DNA of 55,523 nucleotides from a candidate division SR1 bacterium (lineage in GTDB: Bacteria > Patescibacteriota > JACMRA01), in the NCBI GenBank assembly GCA_014377045.1, contig JACMQI010000039.1, positions 1 through 55,523 of the forward strand. Reading direction: 5' to 3'. Position numbers and translations under genes: made by a program. Under the pieces are notes generated by a model. That model searched no databases. It was not told the origin of the DNA and was given only the letters and a program-made list of their open reading frames with translations. Below are positions 8,560 through 16,762 of the stretch, piece by piece. Numbering within the stretch: the first letter of the stretch is position 1; each line of letters begins with the position of its first letter.

Positions 8560-9063
8560 ATGTTGAAGATTATTACCTATCCAAATCCTATTCTTGAGCA
8601 AGTTGCCCAGGATGTCACTTTTCCCCTAGATAATGTAACTAAAACCTTGATTAAAAATATGTGGGCTACTGTTAAAGAGCTTGGTGTGGGACTTGCAGCT
8701 CCACAAGTAGGTATATCAAAAAGAATCTGCCTAATTCATCTTGCCAATGTTGAAAAAGGAAAAAGTGCAAAAGATTTACTACTTATTAATCCAATAATAA
8801 TATTTAATAGCAAAATAGAAGCTCAAATGATCGAGGGTTGTCTATCATTTCCTGATGAATTTTGGAAAATATGGCGTCCAGCAAATATAGAAATCGAATA
8901 TCAAGACGAACGTGGAAATCTCAAGAAGCTTAGAGCTAGCAAATGGCTTTCACGCGTCATTCAACACGAAACAGATCATTTAGAAGGCAAAATATTTATC
9001 AAAAAAGGCGGAGAAAAAATTGAAGAAAAAGATCTACAAAACAAAGATGAAATAATAGACTGA
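8560..9063 (+). CDS. def: peptide deformylase
   Basis: Removes the formyl group from the N-terminal methionine of new proteins. All three deformylase motifs are present: GVGLAAPQVG (residues about 41-50), EGCLSFP (with the metal-binding Cys) and QHETDHLEG (HExDH with the metal-binding His pair; Thr replaces the common Met). I choose the ATG at 8560 (MLKIITYPNPIL), which matches the family start; the frame is open 18 codons further up to 8506, but that region contains the promoter. The protein is 167 residues, normal length. A single TGA separates it from hrcA, which has its own promoter. Confidence 0.95.
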   Translation: MLKIITYPNPILEQVAQDVTFPLDNVTKTLIKNMWATVKELGVGLAAPQVGISKRICLIHLANVEKGKSAKDLLLINPIIIFNSKIEAQMIEGCLSFPDEFWKIWRPANIEIEYQDERGNLKKLRASKWLSRVIQHETDHLEGKIFIKKGGEKIEEKDLQNKDEIID

Positions 9064-9066
9064 TGT

Positions 9067-9095
9067 TTGACATCTTTAGACCATTTGACTAATCT
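9067..9095 (+). promoter_or_regulatory. promoter of hrcA (leaderless type)
   Basis: TTGACA (9067-9072), 17 bp, TAATCT (9090-9095), then 10 nt to the ATG at 9106. The TTG of the -35 box is in frame with hrcA and could be miscalled as the start. Confidence 0.65.
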
Positions 9096-9105
9096 TGATG
9101 TTAGT

Positions 9106-9912
9106 ATGACCAAAAAAGACGATTTCGACCCAAACATAAATCTAAGCCAGAGACAGCGTAATATATTGTTTGCTATCGTAAAAGAGTACTGCGATCATAG
9201 TCAAAGCTTAAGTTCACTTGAATTAAAACAAAAATATGGATTTAATTTTTCACCTGCAACTATCCGTAACGAAATGGTAGTTCTTCGAGATAAAAATTTT
9301 TTGTATCAACCCTTTACTAATAGTAGTTCTAAGCCAACTGAACAATCATTTAAGCTTTTCATTAATCAACTTATCGTTGGTTTGCAGGTTACTTCAGCCC
9401 AGCAGCAAGAGCTTAGAAAGCAAGTACTAGAAATGGAACAAAAACAAGTCAATCTAAGCAAGGAAATCAGTCGATTATTGGCTCTTAGCAGTGGTGGAGT
9501 AGGATTCAGTGTCAATGGAGATGGTGAAAGTATTGCAGGTATGAGTAATCTACTGGTATCTCCAGGCGAAGGAAAAGTATCAGATATATTAAACTTTTTA
9601 GACAATCTTGATCAGTACAAACAGTACCTTTTAGAGGGAAATATCGGTACAAATGGTGAACCAAAAAACCAAATAATCAAGCTAAATAAAACTGATGAGC
9701 AAAATATCCGAACTATCATTGGTGGCGAAAGTACTATATTACCACTTGGAAAAGGATATGCCATGATTGCGACTGAAGTTTATCTTGATAATAACGAAAA
9801 GAGCGTTGTTGGTCTGATCTCCCCTATTCACCTACTAGCACGCAAAAAAAACATCGAGCTTATTGAGAATATCTCTAAGCTTTTCGCAAAAAAGAATAAT
9901 ACCAAAAAATAA
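9106..9912 (+). CDS. hrcA: heat-inducible transcription repressor HrcA
   Basis: Represses chaperone genes by binding the CIRCE inverted repeat. Residues about 10-90 form the winged-helix DNA-binding part with the typical SPATIRNEMVVLRDKNFLYQP and KPTEQSFKLFI. The rest is a shortened HrcA effector domain: 268 residues in total against about 340 in Bacillus. I prefer the ATG at 9106 (MTKKDDFDPNINLSQRQ) because the promoter occupies the upstream in-frame stretch. A CIRCE-like site is found at the DnaJ-domain gene at 21.7 kb. It converges with the membrane protein at 9925. Confidence 0.85.
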   Translation: MTKKDDFDPNINLSQRQRNILFAIVKEYCDHSQSLSSLELKQKYGFNFSPATIRNEMVVLRDKNFLYQPFTNSSSKPTEQSFKLFINQLIVGLQVTSAQQQELRKQVLEMEQKQVNLSKEISRLLALSSGGVGFSVNGDGESIAGMSNLLVSPGEGKVSDILNFLDNLDQYKQYLLEGNIGTNGEPKNQIIKLNKTDEQNIRTIIGGESTILPLGKGYAMIATEVYLDNNEKSVVGLISPIHLLARKKNIELIENISKLFAKKNNTKK

Positions 9913-9924
9913 TTTATCTATTAA

Positions 9925-11346
9925 TTATAATTGTATTTTTCTCACTGTCTGAGACTCCTCAGTGCTTTTTTTATGGGTTGTAGCAGTGTTAAGTTTATTA
10001 GGAATTATGAAATGATTATTAGGTAGAATCTTTGTCTCCTTATTTTTATTAATTCTAGCAGTCGTAAGCCGTTTGATATAGCCAAATGTACCAGGTAAAT
10101 TTAGTCGCGGTGAAGGTAACCTAAGAAGCTTTTTATTTTGTAAATTATGCTCATTTTTTTTGAGTAAATCTGGTTTATTTTTATGATTATTTCCAAGAAT
10201 TGATTCCTCAGGAACTCTAAATAACTTTTTGTAGCTTTGATTAGAAGTTTTAGGTATTCTTTCTTTAAACTTTTTTGGAACAAAAATATTAAGCCTGTTG
10301 AAAATCCAAAATAAAAGACCGACTAAAAGAAATCCGAGCGCTGTTATCAATGCTGGAAAGACTAAATCTAATGCAAAAATTACTAATTGTTCTGAAATTA
10401 TTTTTATAACCTCCGAATTTACAAATCCTGGAAGTAAAAATTCTTTTATAGCAGAAATAATATAGCTAGTACCACCAACAGCAAAAACGAAAATTCCACT
10501 AAATATAGATGTAAATAGTGCTACAGAAAAACAAGCTCTAAATACAAAGAATAGAGGATTTCTACGTGTAGCATATAAAAACATTACATTAGTGAGGATA
10601 AGACCAATGATGATCAAAGCTAAACTGATAACGTTATTGCGTAGTGCAATTGATAGATCCCTAGCAGATGTAATAAAAGATATTATTTTTTGTTTACTTT
10701 GGGAGCTGTTTGCTGCTATTTCATTGATATTTTGGATTTCGCTTTTATTACTTAGGTTTGATCCTTTTACTAAATCATTTAAAATTCCAATAGATGGTTG
10801 CAATGAAGAATTAGATATAAATTCAGTGAGAGTTTTTTGATTATTTCGAACTTCGCTTGGAATACAAAAATCTTTATTTAAATCAAAACCTTCTACTTTT
10901 ATAGTATCTGACTGAGTTTGAGTACAAACTTTGAGTTCTTTTTTATTTGCTGTGACAAAATTATCTGTTTCTTTATCTACGCTTTTTAAAAGTGCTTGTT
11001 CTACTTCTCGTGTTGGAACATACAGTTCCCAATTATCTTTACCATTTAACCAACTAGATGTAATATCGATATTTTTCTCTATAACCCCCCGAAGAAACAT
11101 AGGTGTTACAATCTCTCTTATAATAGTATTAGATAGTATATAAGAAAAACTACTTTTAAGCGCAGCTTGTTCTAGGCTAATTTCTGGCTTGATCTGAGTG
11201 TTGATTTTTTCATAAAAATTATTGTCCACTAATCGCTTTTTATGAAGCTGGGAATTTGGTAGAACAAACACTACACTAGTGACAACAATTGAGGAGCTAG
11301 CAAACCAAACGAAAAGATGAAAAAATAACCGCCTAAGATTGTTCAT
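9925..11346 (-). CDS. large membrane protein with extracytoplasmic domain, unknown
   Basis: 473 residues. One N-terminal TM (about 9-29), a roughly 200-residue extracytoplasmic region with two cysteines (in VCTQTQ and DFCIPS), three TM segments (about 235-257, 267-290, 325-350), and a basic cytoplasmic tail of about 120 residues rich in Lys and Asn. The topology is clear, but I recognise no family. It has its own promoter at 11358-11385. Confidence 0.75.
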   Translation of the reverse strand: MNNLRRLFFHLFVWFASSSIVVTSVVFVLPNSQLHKKRLVDNNFYEKINTQIKPEISLEQAALKSSFSYILSNTIIREIVTPMFLRGVIEKNIDITSSWLNGKDNWELYVPTREVEQALLKSVDKETDNFVTANKKELKVCTQTQSDTIKVEGFDLNKDFCIPSEVRNNQKTLTEFISNSSLQPSIGILNDLVKGSNLSNKSEIQNINEIAANSSQSKQKIISFITSARDLSIALRNNVISLALIIIGLILTNVMFLYATRRNPLFFVFRACFSVALFTSIFSGIFVFAVGGTSYIISAIKEFLLPGFVNSEVIKIISEQLVIFALDLVFPALITALGFLLVGLLFWIFNRLNIFVPKKFKERIPKTSNQSYKKLFRVPEESILGNNHKNKPDLLKKNEHNLQNKKLLRLPSPRLNLPGTFGYIKRLTTARINKNKETKILPNNHFIIPNKLNTATTHKKSTEESQTVRKIQL

Positions 11347-11357
11347 AGTCTAAATAA

Positions 11358-11385
11358 AGATTAAGCACTACACGTTTTTTGTCAA
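11358..11385 (-). promoter_or_regulatory. promoter of the 473-residue membrane protein
   Basis: TTGACA (11380-11385), 16 bp, TAATCT (11358-11363), then 11 nt to the ATG at 11346. Confidence 0.65.
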
Positions 11386-11472
11386 ATACTTGTTTCTATC
11401 TCTTTTATTGGCTATTTTTAGCAAAATACTTGACAAATGTAGATTAAATTGCAATTAATTCTAAACAAGAAA

Positions 11473-11549
11473 GGGAATGTAGCTCAGCTGGTTAGAGCAC
11501 AGATCTTATAAGTCTGCGGTCGCGGGTTCGAGTCCCGCCATTCCCACCA
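11473..11549 (+). tRNA. tRNA-Ile (anticodon TAT)
   Basis: Acceptor GGGAATG/CATTCCC, D-arm GCTCAGCTGGTTAGAGC, anticodon stem CAGAT/GTCTG with loop CTTATAA, T-arm GCGGGTTCGAGTCCCGC, CCA encoded. The anticodon is TAT, decoding AUA directly, instead of the usual bacterial CAT that needs lysidine. A TTGACA at 11430-11435 with an AT-rich -10 region marks the promoter, and a terminator follows at once. Confidence 0.95.
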
Positions 11550-11558
11550 TAAATTATT

Positions 11559-11582
11559 AGTCCGTTATGGACTCGTTTTTTT
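11559..11582 (+). terminator. terminator of tRNA-Ile
   Basis: AGTCC-GTTAT-GGACT stem followed by CG and seven T, 9 nt after the tRNA. Confidence 0.85.
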
Positions 11583-11638
11583 CATAAAATAAAACTCTAG
11601 AATATTAATTCAAGAGCAATATTTTGTGTATTTGTGTT

Positions 11639-12865
11639 TTAATATATTTTACCACCACTTTCGATGATGATTTTAGATCCTGTTTGTGCTTTCACATTAT
11701 AACTTGTAAAGTTCACATCAAGACTTGCCCCAGCTATAATACGCAGCGTAGTGTTGTTTTGTACGTATATGCCTCCTGTTACATTTGCAGAACCTGTGAA
11801 ATCGCAGCTAGCACTTACAAACCATGTTCCACTTGCTGGAGGCGTACAACCACTTCCATTTGTTGAAGTATATGTTCCAGATGTCGGACCGCTAGCGTTA
11901 AAAGTTGCCGATTCAATTGCAAGCGGTATAGTTACATAATAATGGACATGCCCTGTTCCATCTAGCTCACTTGTATATCCACACGAGCCAGTATCAGTAA
12001 AAGTTCCTGCTTTAACATTTCCAAGCTTTGTTCCTTGAGTAATCTGTGTTAAATTTTGAGTAATTCCAGTAATTAGATTTGAATTATTTTCTAAATGCAC
12101 ATATCTTGCTGAGTTTGCATCTGTGTCTTTGATCCTGATATAAGCAGATGACATACAAATTACACACTTAGTTACAATACCGTTTGCGAAAGCATATATA
12201 TTTCCATCATTGGTTACATTACTTATTCCCAAATCAAATCCACATTCTGTACTTGTCGCTACTGTCGCTCCATTACATCCATGAGGACCTTGCCAAACAT
12301 CAAACGATTTGCCGTTACCGTAGGGAAACTTATAAGAAACGTTTTGTATGGCTTCGGCATTGACAAAAAACCAGCTTTTTGCATATTGCTTTTGAGCTTC
12401 TCCAAAAAATACATTTCGCTGTTCACCATTTAGCTCATCTTTGCTGATTTTATTTATTTCAGGAATTGACGCTGGATCAGAAGTCAGAAATACTAATGGT
12501 GGATTTGATTTTATCAATATTACACTCTCGCTATAACCTATTATACCACCATGTTCAATATCCTTTGTTGGAGCATATACGGTAAACAGTTGATAGCTTG
12601 TTCTTTCTAAAACCTCACCAATTACAAATTTGTTGTTTTTTGGTTTGTCTTTTTTCCAAACTTTTTTTATAGTTTTGAGTATCTCACCTTCCTTTTCTTT
12701 GTCTACCTTATCTTTATCTTTTTGCTCTAAATAATCCGAAGTATAAATCTCATCAGGTAGTGTACCTTTTGCTTCTACAGGATTAAATAAAGAAAAAGTA
12801 GATAAGGCGATTGCTCCTAATAATAAAATACTAAGTGATATAATAACTTTTTTATTTATAGACAT
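11639..12865 (-). CDS. secreted protein with M23-like (LytM) peptidase domain
   Basis: 408 residues. N-terminal signal segment (about 7-27) with NPVEAKG as a plausible cleavage region. A charged linker, then residues about 185-325 resemble lysostaphin/LytM peptidases: GPHGCNG...CGFDLG could give the first His and Asp ligands, FANGIVTKC matches the GxV strand, ARYVHLEN the Y-x-H-L strand, and GTGHVHYYV supplies the HxH motif. M23 enzymes cut peptidoglycan cross-bridges. The spacing of the first His and Asp is longer than usual, so activity is uncertain. The C-terminus (NTTLRIIAGASLDVNF onward) looks like a short beta-helix of the kind found in adhesins. It follows the broken surface-fibre gene by 22 nt, probably in one transcript. 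Confidence 0.65.
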   Translation of the reverse strand: MSINKKVIISLSILLLGAIALSTFSLFNPVEAKGTLPDEIYTSDYLEQKDKDKVDKEKEGEILKTIKKVWKKDKPKNNKFVIGEVLERTSYQLFTVYAPTKDIEHGGIIGYSESVILIKSNPPLVFLTSDPASIPEINKISKDELNGEQRNVFFGEAQKQYAKSWFFVNAEAIQNVSYKFPYGNGKSFDVWQGPHGCNGATVATSTECGFDLGISNVTNDGNIYAFANGIVTKCVICMSSAYIRIKDTDANSARYVHLENNSNLITGITQNLTQITQGTKLGNVKAGTFTDTGSCGYTSELDGTGHVHYYVTIPLAIESATFNASGPTSGTYTSTNGSGCTPPASGTWFVSASCDFTGSANVTGGIYVQNNTTLRIIAGASLDVNFTSYNVKAQTGSKIIIESGGKIY

Positions 12866-12887
12866 ATATAAGTTTTATTTATATTAC

Positions 12888-13652
12888 TTAACAAGCTCCG
12901 AGGTAGACTTCTCCGTTATTACTTGTGAGCCTGCCTCCGTTTGAGCCTAGTTTGATACGTACTTGAGTAGAATTATTTGAGCCTTGGATTCCCATGCTGT
13001 TTGCTTGATCCAAATCAGTAAACTGAGCATCATCTCCTACATTCATGACGACCCCACCAGATGGTTTACCGTTATCATTTGCAGTTAATACGCTATTTGA
13101 AGTAATGTTTCCACTAGTTGTAGTACTTGCTGCATTAACTGAATTATTAGCCGTTACATTGGCTGCGGTTACTGAACCACCAGCTTACACATTTCCAGTA
13201 GCTTGAATATTAGAATTTGTATTGATTGTACCGTTTACATCTAGTGGATAGTTTGTTGCATAGCCGTTAATACCTACGTTTCCTCCTGGTGCATTTATAG
13301 TTATAGGTTTAGCAATTACAGATGTACCCAAGTTTTGCATTGCATTAATTATTCCATTTCCTGTATTTTGATCATGCCCAATTAATACTCCATGAGTTTG
13401 ATCACTATTTTGAGAAACCCTAAATGGATACAAACCATTTACTACATCAAGTGATGCTCTTGGTGAATTAGCATCTCCAATTTTAACATAACCAGAACGA
13501 TAATAAATATCAGAAAAACCTGATGCACTGTTTACTGTCCAGCTGAGTGCTGCATTGTCTGCATATCCCTTAATTGGAGTAAAAATAATTGTGGTCAATA
13601 AAAAAGCCCTACCAATAAAAGTGAGCTTAGAAAATATAGAGTTATTTAACAT
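12888..13652 (-). pseudogene. secreted surface fibre (tail-fibre-like) protein, interrupted by TAA
   Basis: MLNNSIFSKLTFIGRAF begins a signal peptide ending near GYADNA. The body resembles tail-fibre and surface-fibre proteins (PLDVNGTINTNSN, preceded by NVGINGYATN, the usual GNVGIG..P..LDVNGTI pattern). The frame is stopped by TAA at 13185-13187 after 155 codons but goes on without a break for about 98 codons more (AGGSVTAANVTANNSVNAAS, then GGVVMNVGDDAQF) to the TAA at 12888. A single C-to-T change of CAA would explain the stop. A TTGACA upstream is followed by a TATAAT at a long 20-bp spacing. Confidence 0.7.
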
Positions 13653-13716
13653 AAAATAGTGCGATTACGGCATACAAATTATAAACAAACAAAAAAAGTT
13701 ACTTGTCAATGACTAT

Positions 13717-14885
13717 TTACCCAACCCAAAAATTGTAACTAAAAAGTACCATAGTAATGGTAAATCCTATAATATAAAATACTAGTAATAAAATTCTTGA
13801 AAATTTATTTTTAAAATATAATTCTGAAAATGCAAAAATAAATGGGAAACTTTGAAGTAAATATCTATTGAGCGAAGCAGTTTCGGTAGTCATAGGAACT
13901 ATCCAAAGTAACCAAGCAAAAAATAAATCATAGTAACGTTTTTTTGTATAAATATACATTACTTATTGCCACCAAAATAAATGGTAATTGTATTAAATAC
14001 AGACGCCTTAAATGCTCATAATAAAAAGTGAAGCTACCTATTTTTCCTAATAATTCATAATTAAAAAGCTCCTTTAAATCCTCATAATATAGCACTTCTT
14101 TAATATAACGAATTAGAAAATCCCAGTGAAATACTCTCAAAAAAGATATTTGTTGCGATTTAAAGAAAAGAAAAAAATCACCATAATGCAAGTAAAAATA
14201 TGTGAATAAAAAAACTGTACCTATCCCAAAAGACGCAAAAAAAGCACTTTTAGAGGGTATTTTTTTGAAAAATTTGGCTCAATGTTTGTTACAAACTTTA
14301 TTAAGTTCAATAACCCAATTACCAAAGAAGTTACCCGAAAAAATCCGAAAAATAAGCCAATAATATTTGATTTATTTATTTTATTCTGTTCAAGGTAGTA
14401 AAGTGATAGAAAAGTCAACGCCATGAAAATGCCTTCTGTATAAGGCACATAAAAAAAGTAAGCAAAGGGAAATAATAAATAAATCCAAAATACATAATTT
14501 CTTAACTGAATATCAGAATACTTTTTATTAAGATATCTACATAACGCATATGCTAAAAATAAAAAAATCATAGTATTCTGCAAATACATAAAATAATATG
14601 AATTTATATTTGGTACCATACCAATAATCAAAAAAAAGGTAATCCAGGATAAAAACTAAATTTTAACAATTTATCAGAATATTTAGAAGCATTTAAGTTT
14701 TCATATCCGTTGTAGGAAATACCCCAATAGAAAGACGTATCCCAATTTGAAACTACTTTTTCGAAGCTATTTTGCTGATACTTATTGAAAGTTTGTGGGT
14801 TTATAGGCTTTATAAATAAAATCCCTAACAGCATAATTAATACAATTATTTTAAAAATAAATGCTTTAAATAAGACTTTTTTCAT
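13717..14885 (-). pseudogene. PIG-V-type mannosyltransferase (GT-C), broken by three frameshifts
   Basis: Four consecutive open pieces in shifting frames together make one polytopic protein of about 385 residues: WDTSFYWGISYNGYE (the Asp of GT-C enzymes after the first TM), FAYFFYVPYTEGIF, FRVTSLVIGLLNL, and LNRYLLQSFPFIFAFSELY near the end, in the order seen in PIG-V-like mannosyltransferases. The breaks fall in homopolymers: eight T where nine are needed (near 14630), seven T where eight are needed (near 14230), and seven A where six are needed (near 13950). Such enzymes transfer mannose from a lipid carrier; substrate unknown. Confidence 0.75.
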
Positions 14886-14945
14886 ACTAAAAATACACTG
14901 AGCAATCTAAACATCATCGTCAAATTATGTAAATCCTAATTTAGT

Positions 14946-15930
14946 TTAAAAGTCAAAACAATCATTTGTAAGTGGGTTTTTATCGCAACCTGCTTTAACA
15001 CCTTTTTTTAATCCCTTGAGATTTTCCACTATATTATCCACTTTTTGAATTTCTTTTTCTGATGTATTTTGAGGTGTATTTAGGTCTATTCTAAGAATTG
15101 TAGATGCTCAATAGTTTTGATTAGGGTTGCATCTATTTTTATTATCAATTTCTAATGAATTTCCCATCTCTACAAAATAATCTAAAAGAATATAGACTTA
15201 AAATTGATGTTCTTCGGTATCCCTATACTTATAAGTTTGTTATTTACTCCTGCTTATAACCATCTTGTGTTTTAAAGATTTTCAAGTAACAAATTTTTTT
15301 CATCTTCACTGAAAGTATAACTGCTATTTCCGCTATAAATAGAAGGAGTGAGAGATATTTCTAAAATACATATATTTATCTAGATATTTGATCCTAGACC
15401 AACCATTTTTGAAACTAATTACAACATCCTCATCTGTGCAGTCTATTGGAATTGGTCCATAATCACTGATATTAAATTCATTAAATTTCAGTACACTATT
15501 ATCTTTTTCAAGCTTTATAACATATCCACTATCATTTGGTGAATAATTTTCCCCTTCATTAAAATATTCTTTTATCTTCCAATTCGTAGAATACTCAAAG
15601 CCAAATTTAGGACAATCTACATTGGCATAGCTCTTAATTGGAGATTTCAAAAGCCCCTTGATAGTTTGAGTGTTTTCAATATTCTGAGGTAATAGCGATG
15701 ACGTTTTATTTTTGTACTTCACGTCTGGAAAATCTTTATTTGCAAGATACTAAATGGAGTTTGATTCCTTTGAAATTAGTCTTTGAATGAGTTTTGATGG
15801 TTTGATATTTGTAGAAAAAACTATTTCAGAAATTAATATAGCAAAGATGAAAACTAAAAATATTATAATAATATAGGCTTTTACAAAATTTTTGTTTGGA
15901 TTTGATGGTATACTAACCCGTGCTAAGATT
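14946..15930 (-). pseudogene. membrane-anchored exoprotein, heavily decayed
   Basis: Reading from 15930 downwards: a TM anchor (FVKAYIIIIFLVFIFAILIS), an in-frame TAG near 15750, then an open piece (15333-15722) with FGFEYSTNWKIKEYFN, a motif common in exported lipoprotein-like proteins. A frameshift near 15350 leads to YSGNSSYTFSEDEKNLLLEN, more shifts to IFKTQDGYKQE, ISIGIPKNINFKSIFF and FVEMGNSLEIDNKNRCNPN, a TGA where Trp is expected, and the end KKGVKAGCDKNPLTNDCFDF at 14946. There are at least three frameshifts and two stops. No start codon is apparent next to the upstream gene. Product unknown. Confidence 0.65.
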
Positions 15931-15932
15931 TT

Positions 15933-16619
15933 CTAAACCTGAATATCGATACTAGAGACGTCTCTAAGTCTTATAGATTCCAAAAGATCAGGATTGTACG
16001 AGTTATACATAAGAGCAATGAGCTGTTCAGTATTGAGTAAATTAACTTTGAGATCCAGTGAAGCGAATCGTGAAGCAATAGCATCAGTTCTACTCATCAT
16101 GAGCTTACGGTTTTTCAAAAAATCTTCTTGCTTTTGTTTAATAGCACGGCTCGGATTTAGAGCACGTAAAAATCTACCAAAAATACCATCTTTAAGACTA
16201 ATAGGCTCGTATCCAACAATTACATAAAAATCTTTATTCATGATATTTACTTCTTGAAGCATTTGTTTAATGTACTCGACATATTCTTGCATTTTAACAC
16301 GCAAAAGATCATTTGTGAGATTGTCCTCAATATGTTTGAGTTTTTCAATATAAGAAGTAAGATCGAGGCGGCGACTTTGAACTAAAATCTGGATTGGAAA
16401 ATCAATAGAATTAAGAATCCCTTGGAAAGCACCAATAATAATTTCTTGCTCTTGAATACTTTTTAATGCGAAGTTTGCTGATGATACAGCTAGCACAGCT
16501 CTCATCTGCCCTTCGCGTAATATCAAAACACTATCTCTTATTTCACTAATTTCTACAAAACCTAGAGTAGAACTTTTAGTACTTGATTTGGTAGAATTTG
16601 ATTTTTTTTCTGTTGCCAT
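15933..16619 (-). CDS. VirB4/TraC N-terminal-domain-like protein
   Basis: 228 residues. After a Ser/Lys/Thr-rich start, residues about 20-90 (RDSVLILREGQMRAVLAVSS, then NSIDFPIQILVQSRRLDL) match the N-terminal domain of VirB4/TraC-type ATPases of type IV secretion, which in patescibacteria is often a separate gene beside virB4. No ATPase, PrgI or pilin gene is in this window, so the gene is isolated here. It is soluble, with no TM segment. The decayed exoprotein follows in the same frame after the TAG. Assignment from memory of the family, moderate confidence. Confidence 0.55.
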   Translation of the reverse strand: MATEKKSNSTKSSTKSSTLGFVEISEIRDSVLILREGQMRAVLAVSSANFALKSIQEQEIIIGAFQGILNSIDFPIQILVQSRRLDLTSYIEKLKHIEDNLTNDLLRVKMQEYVEYIKQMLQEVNIMNKDFYVIVGYEPISLKDGIFGRFLRALNPSRAIKQKQEDFLKNRKLMMSRTDAIASRFASLDLKVNLLNTEQLIALMYNSYNPDLLESIRLRDVSSIDIQV

Positions 16620-16700
16620 ATTTGTTATATTTTATGTTACTTGATAAATTAGTTTAAATCTAACTATTATAGGAAATAGTATATCTCATGATTTTTTTTT

Positions 16701-16729
16701 TGACAAGGTATATTTACTCGTGTATAATT
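16701..16729 (+). promoter_or_regulatory. consensus sigma70-type promoter
   Basis: TTGACA (16701-16706), exactly 17 bp, TATAAT (16724-16729). This is the strongest promoter in the window. The leader of about 26 nt to the ATG at 16763 is A-rich without Shine-Dalgarno. Confidence 0.85.
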
Positions 16730-16762
16730 ATTACAATCACTACAAAATAAAAAAATAATAAT

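Noticed and set aside
8560-9912. def and hrcA as one fused gene read through UGA (UGA=Gly code)
   Set aside because: The two are in the same frame with one TGA between them, but long genes here contain no in-frame TGA, other genes end in TGA (rmlC, rmlD), and hrcA has its own promoter directly after the stop.
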